Shown piece after piece: positions 1 to 4,411 of a stretch of 5,763 nucleotides of DNA. How positions within the stretch are numbered: the stretch's first letter is position 1; each line of letters opens with the position of its first letter. A program made the translations under genes and the position numbers. The stretch spans positions 1-5,763 of the forward strand of contig JAQGJF010000310.1 in NCBI GenBank assembly GCA_028290765.1. Reading direction: 5' to 3'. The stretch comes from Tardiphaga sp. GTDB taxonomy: Bacteria; Pseudomonadota; Alphaproteobacteria; Rhizobiales; Xanthobacteraceae. Under the pieces are notes generated by a model. It worked only from the letters and a program-made list of their open reading frames with translations, searched no databases and was not told the DNA's origin.

Positions 1-986
1 ACCACGAGCCGCTTGATCTCGCCGTTCTGAAAAGCGTTCAGGAACTTTTGGTAGTCCTTGATCGAAACGCAGCCTTTGGAATCGCCGTTGGGGCCGAGCA
101 TGTAGCTGTGCGCCAGCAATCCGGAGCGCCCGAGCGTGCCGTTGCCGCCGACCGCCACCATGCGCAACGCCTGGACGCCGTGAAACAGCCGCTCGCGCGG
201 TTTCAGTTCATAGACATTGGGCGGCGTCGCGCCGACATTGCGCTCGTCGACATGTCCGGGATCGTCCTTCAGGCCGCCGAACCCGGAATGCGCCTCGAGT
301 TTTGTGCCGTTCGGCATGAACACGGCGCGCGCCGAAATGTCATAGACTGCGGTGGCGTTGTCGTAACCGAGCGCCGCGAGATCCGGCCCGTCTCTCATCA
401 ACCCGCCATCGGGAGCCAGCGACGCCAGCGTCAGCGGCACCGGGAGCGCGTCGGCCAATTTCCGCAGCAACGAGCGATTGTCCTTGTCGGCCTGAACCGG
501 CGGAGCGCTGACGGGTACCTCGAAGTTCGCCGTGACCGGACGCGACATCGGAAGCGGAACGGCCGGGGTGACCGTCGGCGTCGGCGCCGGCGCGGGCGCC
601 GGTGGCGGGGCGGGCTCGCCGAACAGGGTTGTCCGCCAGTCTTCGGACTGGAGTTTCTGCGCCAGCTCGCCTCGGGCTTCCTGGAGTTTGGCCTCGCGTT
701 CGGCATGCTCCGGGACCAACGATTGAACCAGGCGCCCCGAGGACAGATCGGGCGGCAGCACATTCAACGCCGAAGCTGACGTGAACCGGGCCTCGAACGA
801 CGCTTCGTGGACATGCTTCGGAGCTGCGGCATTCAAGGCAAAAGCAATCGGATCGAAACCCGCCACCCAGGCCGCCACGCCGCAGGCCAGCACCGACGCG
901 CCGCAGGCCAGTACCCACGCAGCCGCAGTCAACGTCATCCTGCCGGATGCCGCCACCCTGTCAGCGCGCGCGATCGCGTAGCTCAT
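1..986 (-). CDS. Membrane-anchored DUF2778 (Tlde1-like) domain protein, C-terminus cut by window edge
   Basis: I read this frame open from ATG 986 to the window edge: 328 complete codons, no stop. Residues 1-16 are basic/polar, and about 19-44 form one hydrophobic segment (AAAWVLACGASVLACGVAAW), so the protein is probably anchored in the inner membrane with the rest in the periplasm. Residues ~93-113 are charged and coiled-coil-like, ~124-148 are a Pro/Ala/Thr linker (PAPAPAPTPT), and from ~Y215 on is the DUF2778 domain. The domain shows AHSG (H233), LLAHSYMLGPNGDSKGC (H293, C306) and then VSIKDYQKFLNAF. In this family (for example Salmonella Tlde1) a His and a Cys act on peptidoglycan stem peptides in L,D-transpeptidase fashion, so a cell-wall role is inferred. 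Only a few C-terminal residues seem to be missing. The SD before ATG 986 is poor (GGGGGA, 3 nt away). An in-frame ATG at 1109 has a better SD, but its 41 added residues look like leader sequence. Family call is confident; function is not. Confidence 0.88.
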   Translation of the reverse strand, partial: MSYAIARADRVAASGRMTLTAAAWVLACGASVLACGVAAWVAGFDPIAFALNAAAPKHVHEASFEARFTSASALNVLPPDLSSGRLVQSLVPEHAEREAKLQEARGELAQKLQSEDWRTTLFGEPAPPPAPAPAPTPTVTPAVPLPMSRPVTANFEVPVSAPPVQADKDNRSLLRKLADALPVPLTLASLAPDGGLMRDGPDLAALGYDNATAVYDISARAVFMPNGTKLEAHSGFGGLKDDPGHVDERNVGATPPNVYELKPRERLFHGVQALRMVAVGGNGTLGRSGLLAHSYMLGPNGDSKGCVSIKDYQKFLNAFQNGEIKRLV

Positions 987-1049
987 CAGTCCCCCGGGTT
1001 CGACGCCTCGGAGAGCCCACCCCGAGGAATTCGCCAAATCACCGGGGAC

Positions 1050-1076
1050 ATTATGGGTGCCAAAGTGAGGCATAAT
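1050..1076. promoter_or_regulatory. Inverted repeat with -10-like CATAAT upstream of the DUF2778 gene
   Basis: ATTATG (1050-1055) and CATAAT (1071-1076) form a perfect 6-bp inverted repeat with a 15-bp spacer. Read on the minus strand, the left arm is CATAAT, 5 of 6 matches to the vegetative -10 hexamer, about 64 bases before ATG 986. No good -35 lies at 16-18 bp. It could be a promoter -10, an operator for a dimeric regulator, or chance. If it is the promoter, translation must start at 986 and not at 1109. Confidence 0.25.
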
Positions 1077-1105
1077 CGAGACAAGGGACAGCCCGTCCCG
1101 GGCGA

Positions 1106-1123
1106 CCATTTTACCTCAAATGG
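1106..1123 (-). promoter_or_regulatory. Small hairpin presenting a GAGG Shine-Dalgarno before alternative start ATG 1109
   Basis: On the minus strand CCATTT and AAATGG form a perfect 6-bp stem around the loop GAGGTA. The loop displays a Shine-Dalgarno core, and the stem contains an ATG (1109-1107) in frame with the DUF2778 gene. The frame is open for 41 codons from this ATG to ATG 986, with a TGA immediately upstream at 1118-1116. This is a possible alternative start or leader element; no function is shown. Confidence 0.3.
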
Positions 1124-1204
1124 CATCGATCGAGCCATCGCGGGCCGATGTCCCGCGCGCCGCACATGGCGCGCCAAACCACCTTCATGCGCCGGCGGCT
1201 CGCT

Positions 1205-1462
1205 TCAGCCCTGTCCGTCGCCAAGGCCGTATTCTCGATAGATCGTTGCGGTATCGACATCGGGAAACAACCTGCATTTGGCCTGGGCCAGATGCAGGTT
1301 GACGGTGCCGGGTTGGCAACCGGCGCCCAACAGCTTCTTGATATCGTCCATTTGCTTAAGCGGCTGCTGTTTCGGCGGAAGCTGCTCCAGCGCGACCAGC
1401 GCCGTTGCCAGGGCTTCCGTGACAGTCCATTCGTCGTGGCCCGTAATTCCCTTCCTTGCCAT
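1205..1462 (-). CDS. 85-aa hypothetical protein, soluble, function unknown
   Basis: ATG at 1462 is preceded by a strong Shine-Dalgarno GGGAGGA (1477-1471) with an 8-nt spacer, the best ribosome binding site among the small genes and the main reason to believe this gene and this start. The protein has no signal peptide or membrane segment. It starts MARKGITGHDEWTVTEAL, has a helical, Ala/Leu-rich first half (residues ~14-28), then a Lys/Gln-rich stretch and DDIKKLLGAG, and ends TIYREYGLGDGQG. Two cysteines (C49 and C63) are present, without a metal-binding CxxC pattern. I recognise no domain. The organisation (short, mostly helical, with a KKLLGAGCQPGTVNLHLAQAK segment) might suggest a small regulatory or DNA-binding fold, but that is speculation. 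The neighbouring genes are 218 and 227 bp away, so it is probably monocistronic. Confidence 0.72.
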   Translation of the reverse strand: MARKGITGHDEWTVTEALATALVALEQLPPKQQPLKQMDDIKKLLGAGCQPGTVNLHLAQAKCRLFPDVDTATIYREYGLGDGQG

Positions 1463-1689
1463 TCAGACCGTCCTCCCATCCTGGCGACGCTGCGATCCGA
1501 GAGCCCCTGTCCCCGCTCGTCCTGATCCCTACGGCGATCGGGCGCGAGCGAGATACACCTTGAACCGGCCTCATCCGGGATTCAAGAACTGGGGGTCGCA
1601 AATGGCTGCTGTCGCCGGGACATTCTCCCGCGCATCCGGAGCTCGGGCCGGCGTCGAAACGCGCGGCTGGCTCTGGGGCCTGCAGGTGG

Positions 1690-1977
1690 CTACCGAATGA
1701 CGGTCCCCATGGAGGCGTAGCGTTTGCCACGCCGGCTTTCGTTGGGACCGAACCGACCGAACACTTCCTTGACGCGGTCGGCAGGGGTGGCATCGCGCGT
1801 GAATTGAAGCTCCGCAGTATCCACGGCTTCCTCCAACCGGGGCGCGTACATCGCGCTGTCATATAAAGACCCGTTGAAGCGCGCATCGCTATCACTGTCG
1901 CCTAAGTAGGCGTCGGAAACGAATAACAACATCAGCAGCGCCGATCCCACGACGGCAAAATATCTGAAAACCGGCAT
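1690..1977 (-). CDS. 95-aa membrane-anchored hypothetical protein
   Basis: The protein starts MPVFRYFAVVGSALLMLLFV, giving a single hydrophobic segment at about residues 5-22 that is either a signal anchor or an uncleaved signal sequence. It is followed by an acidic patch (LGDSDSDARF), then SLYDSAMYAPRLEEAVDTAEL, a charged helical part (TPADRVKEVFGRFGP) and a basic tail (NESRRGKRYASMG). The likely topology is N-in with about 70 residues in the periplasm. The function is unknown. I chose ATG 1977 because the hydrophobic segment begins right after it and AAGAAGGGGG lies upstream, although about 10 nt away. An in-frame ATG at 2025 would add 16 residues (MASAASFFPKKGARTS) but has no good Shine-Dalgarno. 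The long, structured 5' region (1978-2278) could carry its regulation. No partner gene is evident nearby. Confidence 0.68.
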   Translation of the reverse strand: MPVFRYFAVVGSALLMLLFVSDAYLGDSDSDARFNGSLYDSAMYAPRLEEAVDTAELQFTRDATPADRVKEVFGRFGPNESRRGKRYASMGTVIR

Positions 1978-2089
1978 TGATGTGCGAGCCCCCTTCTTTG
2001 GAAAAAAGGATGCGGCGCTCGCCATGAAAGCCGGGTTTAAGGCCGCCCGGTCTTTGCCGGAACAGTTGCCCGCAGGTTGGCGATTTGCG

Positions 2090-2104
2090 AATAATTTTAA
2101 TCAA
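2090..2104 (-). promoter_or_regulatory. AT-rich patch, possible promoter for the 95-aa membrane protein gene
   Basis: On the minus strand this reads TTGATTAAAATTATT, a sharp AT-rich island in G+C-rich surroundings about 115 bases before ATG 1977. TAAAAT inside it resembles a -10 hexamer. No convincing -35 sits at the right distance, so this is only a candidate. The same patch would lie just after the hairpin cluster for transcripts coming from the 88-aa gene. Confidence 0.2.
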
Positions 2105-2108
2105 CCGT

Positions 2109-2127
2109 CCGGAGCATCGATGTCCGG
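2109..2127. repeat. Small inverted repeat CCGGA / TCCGG around a CATCGATG palindrome
   Basis: CCGGA (2109-2113) pairs with TCCGG (2123-2127), and the interior contains the 8-bp palindrome CATCGATG (2115-2122). It abuts the larger structured element at 2131 and the AT-rich patch at 2090-2104. As minus-strand RNA it would be a weak 5-bp hairpin followed by an AT-rich but not U-only stretch, so it is at best a poor terminator for the 88-aa gene. Confidence 0.35.
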
Positions 2128-2131
2128 CCAG

Positions 2132-2240
2132 CCCGGAAGACGGTGCCAGCACCAAACCAGGAACTACGGATCGCCTGGTTCGGTGCTGTCACTGCAGCGG
2201 TCGCTGGACCCGCGGTGAGGTGAGGCCCGGGCGTCTTCCG
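2132..2240. repeat. Nested inverted-repeat element, candidate structured RNA or regulatory hairpin
   Basis: The core arms AGCACCAAACCAGG (2148-2161) and CCTGGTTCGGTGCT (2174-2187) pair at 13 of 14 positions around a 12-nt loop. The pairing extends outward to 2141/2194, giving 21-nt arms with two mismatches and one G-U. A perfect 9-bp pair, CGGAAGACG (2134-2142) with CGTCTTCCG (2232-2240), encloses it. Between them CAGCG/CGCTG (2195-2206) can form a small hairpin. Together this resembles a multi-branched RNA fold of about 107 nt. As minus-strand RNA it sits about 85 nt after the stop of the 88-aa gene and about 160 nt before ATG 1977. No U-tract follows on either strand, which argues against a standard intrinsic terminator. 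It could be an sRNA, a 5' leader structure or a repetitive palindromic element; I cannot tell which. Confidence 0.55.
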
Positions 2241-2278
2241 ACGGGCGCGCTTGCAAGGCAAGGTCGCCGTCAGCCGTT

Positions 2279-2545
2279 TCAATCGCCGGTCCGGCCCTCA
2301 GCGTTTGCATTGGCGCTGTTCGGACCGCCCATCGAATTGGCATCGTTGCCACCTTCATCGCCGACGGCGCCGGGAAACGAGCGGTATCCGCCGGGTGCGA
2401 ATGCCATCGAATTCGCGTGGGGCGCCATTCTTTCCCGCGCGTGGGTCCAACGATGATGCGGCGAGCCATCCGATGATTGCGCATAGGCGCCGGAGGCACC
2501 CATCATGAGCAGCGCGGCGGCCGTAATCATGACTGATTTTTTCAT
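2279..2545 (-). CDS. 88-aa secreted small protein, function unknown
   Basis: MKKSVMITAAALLMMGASGAYA is a textbook Sec signal peptide: two lysines, a hydrophobic core at ~5-17 and an AYA cleavage motif before Q23. The mature protein would be 66 residues in the periplasm or outside the cell. It is rich in Gly, Asn, Ala, Ser and His, with no cysteine, a His/Arg/Trp-containing start (SPHHRWTHARERM) and the motif ANSM twice (44-47 and 69-72). The tail is GGPNSANANAEGRTGD. Low complexity suggests a disordered polypeptide; the His content might bind metal, but no defined motif shows this. ATG 2545 is supported by AAGGAAA 5-11 nt upstream. The gene is 275 bp downstream of the GMC gene, so it probably has its own promoter. 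I do not recognise a family. Confidence 0.72.
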   Translation of the reverse strand: MKKSVMITAAALLMMGASGAYAQSSDGSPHHRWTHARERMAPHANSMAFAPGGYRSFPGAVGDEGGNDANSMGGPNSANANAEGRTGD

Positions 2546-2732
2546 GTCTGTTTCCTTGCTTTCTGTTTGATTGGAAGGCGATACGCGAACCCGGAATCAT
2601 GTTCATCCGTGTTGATCGCCCTACAACAAAGCAGGTCGTGCACGTGCAAATCAGCGACAAGGGCCTCACGAAAACTTGCCGCGCGAGGCCAGTGCAGCAC
2701 ACGCATTCGAGAGTTTCTTTCCTTTCCCTAAA

Positions 2733-2770
2733 CCGTTTGTCATTATCCTGGTCGATGCATTCTCAAACGG
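2733..2770. repeat. Perfect 7-bp inverted repeat flanking a -10-like hexamer
   Basis: CCGTTTG (2733-2739) and CAAACGG (2764-2770) are perfect inverted repeats with a 24-bp interior. On the minus strand the interior contains GATAAT (2747-2742), 5 of 6 matches to a -10 box. It lies between the GMC stop (2821) and the 88-aa gene (start 2545). Possible roles are an operator around the promoter of the 88-aa gene or a weak terminator stem after the GMC gene; only a short TTT follows, so the latter is weak. No good -35 was found. Confidence 0.3.
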
Positions 2771-2820
2771 CGATTTCCGTCACGCCGGCGCGGCGCATGC
2801 GCTTTCACCACCCGTGCATT

Positions 2821-4407
2821 TCATGACAACGTCATGGCGGCGCCTGCCATCGGCGAGTCCGGCTGGCGCATCATCATCCGCGCGATCGCCTCGCCGATCA
2901 CCACCGTGGTGAAATGGGTGTTGGCGCGGCAGTCCGACGGCATGATCGATGCGTCGGCCACGCGCAGGCCTTTGATGCCCTTCACGGTGCCGTCGGGATT
3001 GACGACGCCGTCGGCATCGTCGAAGCCGGCCATGCGGCAGCTGCCGGCGGCATGCTGGATGTCGCCGGTGTCGCGGCGCAGCAGCGCCTCCAACTCATGG
3101 TCCGGCAGTGCAGCGGCTTGCGGCAATGTCAGGTCGGTGTCGGTCAGCCGTATCCAGTCGGCGATGCCGGCCAGCGCCGGCTGGACGGTGAGCACGGCCA
3201 GCCGTTTCACCGCATCCATCATCCGCAGCATGTCGCGCGGATCGGCCAGCATGTTCTCCTCGACGATCGGATCGATCCGTGGATCGATCGAGGCCAGCGT
3301 GATCACGCCGCGCGAATAGGCGTTGAACAGCCCGGCGCCGATCGCGCCGGGAACCCCGATGCCGCGATGGTTGAAGCCGATCAGGATCATGTCGCGCTTG
3401 CCGCCGCCGGCGAGGCCGGAGGAATAGGTCACGCAGCAATTGGTATGGCGCGTGTCCGGATCGGTGGGACGCAACTCCTCGCGCAGCTGGATCGTGGCGC
3501 GAAACAGCGGGTGATCGAAGAAGTGCCGGCCGACCGGCAGGTCATGTTCGACCGCGATGCCCATCGCCTTCAATTCCTCGGCCGGCCCGACGCCCGAGCG
3601 CAGCAGGATCGCCGGGCTATGAATGGCGCCGGCGCACAGCACGGTTTCGCGGGCAAAAATTTCGCTGGTGCCGTGGCCCTCGATGTGAACGCGGACGCCG
3701 GTGGCTTGGCCGTCCTTGATGACGAGACGATCGACCAGCGCGTGACCGCGGATTTCCAGATTGGCGCGGCCGCGCGCGGGCTCCAGATAGCCGTCATTGG
3801 TGGTGATGCGGCGGCCGGCGCGGCTGTTGATCGGATAACAGGCCGCGCCCTCGCCGTCCGGACCGTTGACGTCGGCGCACCATGGATAGCCGCTGGCCAG
3901 CGCCGCATCGCGCAGGCCGCGATCGACCGGGCCCCATCTCTCGGGCGGCGCGCGATAGACCGGCAACGGTCCACCGCTGCCATGGCCCGCGCTGCCGCCG
4001 AATTCCAGATCGTCCTCGATCACCGAGAACAGCGGCATCACCTCTTTGGCCGACCAGCCGGTGCAGCCATTCGCGGCCCATTCGTCGAACGCATCGGCGA
4101 CGCCGCGGATCGCGATCTGGCCGTTCATCATCGAAGAGCCGCCGAGGCCCTTACCGCGCCAGTAGAAGCGCGGCTCCTGCCCCGCCACCCGGCGCGTCAA
4201 AAGATCAGGCCACTGCCATTTTTCCTGAAACGCGCGCTGGTGGATGATCGGAATCGGATTCGGCGTGGTGATTTCCCAAGGCGCCTCGTCGCTGCGCCAG
4301 TCGAGACCGGCTTCGAGCAGCAGCACGCGGCGGTTCGGATCTTCGGAGAGCCTGGCCGCCACGGCGGCGCCGGCCGAGCCGCCGCCGACAACAATGACAT
4401 CGTACAT
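2821..4407 (-). CDS. FAD-dependent GMC (glucose-methanol-choline) family oxidoreductase
   Basis: This 528-aa protein is of usual length for the family. It starts MYDVIVVGGGSAG, with the FAD GxGxxG motif at residues 8-13 and the ribose-binding acid in LLLEAG (E32). Residues 85-108 match the first GMC signature (GKGLGGSSMMN...), and 260-274 match the second (GAIHSPAILLRSGVG). The C-terminal catalytic region has QHAAGSCRM (H452) and DCRANTHFTTVVIGEA. Aligned by eye, H498 occupies the second active-site position, making a His/His pair rather than the His/Asn of choline dehydrogenase-like members. The family oxidises alcohols (or polyols and sugars) by hydride transfer to FAD; I cannot say whether oxygen or another acceptor reoxidises it. 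There is no signal peptide, so it is cytoplasmic. ATG 4407 is 4 nt after the stop of the binding-protein gene, with GAGAAG as Shine-Dalgarno inside that gene's end, so the two are co-transcribed. The substrate is probably what the transporter imports. It should not be called choline dehydrogenase (betA) on this evidence. Confidence 0.95.
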   Translation of the reverse strand: MYDVIVVGGGSAGAAVAARLSEDPNRRVLLLEAGLDWRSDEAPWEITTPNPIPIIHQRAFQEKWQWPDLLTRRVAGQEPRFYWRGKGLGGSSMMNGQIAIRGVADAFDEWAANGCTGWSAKEVMPLFSVIEDDLEFGGSAGHGSGGPLPVYRAPPERWGPVDRGLRDAALASGYPWCADVNGPDGEGAACYPINSRAGRRITTNDGYLEPARGRANLEIRGHALVDRLVIKDGQATGVRVHIEGHGTSEIFARETVLCAGAIHSPAILLRSGVGPAEELKAMGIAVEHDLPVGRHFFDHPLFRATIQLREELRPTDPDTRHTNCCVTYSSGLAGGGKRDMILIGFNHRGIGVPGAIGAGLFNAYSRGVITLASIDPRIDPIVEENMLADPRDMLRMMDAVKRLAVLTVQPALAGIADWIRLTDTDLTLPQAAALPDHELEALLRRDTGDIQHAAGSCRMAGFDDADGVVNPDGTVKGIKGLRVADASIMPSDCRANTHFTTVVIGEAIARMMMRQPDSPMAGAAMTLS

Positions 4408-4411
4408 GGCG

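Noticed and set aside
48..779. 243-codon open frame on the plus strand opposite the DUF2778 gene
   Set aside because: The minus strand encodes an intact DUF2778 protein throughout; the plus product is Arg/Gly-rich, as expected from antisense reading.
1045..1066. Sigma-54-like site on the minus strand (TGGCACC-N4-ATGT)
   Set aside because: The -24 part matches well, but the -12 part lacks the nearly invariant GC (it has GT), so the site does not meet the usual requirement.
1356..1895. 179-codon minus-strand frame spanning the gap between the 85-aa and 95-aa genes
   Set aside because: It overlaps both better supported genes in another frame, has no good Shine-Dalgarno and shows no domain or hydrophobic pattern. 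The gap 1463-1689 appears empty.
2131..2195. Possible cobalamin-riboswitch-like fragments (GGTGCC..., CTGCAGCGG) on the plus strand
   Set aside because: The conserved core blocks of that riboswitch are absent, and no plus-strand gene follows.
2639..2648. 10-bp palindrome TGCACGTGCA, and another (GCGCATGCGC) at 2793-2802
   Set aside because: Isolated 10-bp palindromes are not rare in such DNA, and neither sits at a convincing distance from a promoter or acts as a terminator with a U-tract.
2599..2826. 75-codon plus-strand frame in the gap downstream of the GMC gene
   Set aside because: There is no proper ribosome binding site, no domain, and it runs into the end of the GMC gene. The product is Arg/His/Ser-rich and not gene-like.
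3264..3290. Cluster of overlapping GATCGATC-type palindromes
   Set aside because: It lies inside the GMC gene and is explained by the coding repeat IDPRIDPI, so no separate function is needed.
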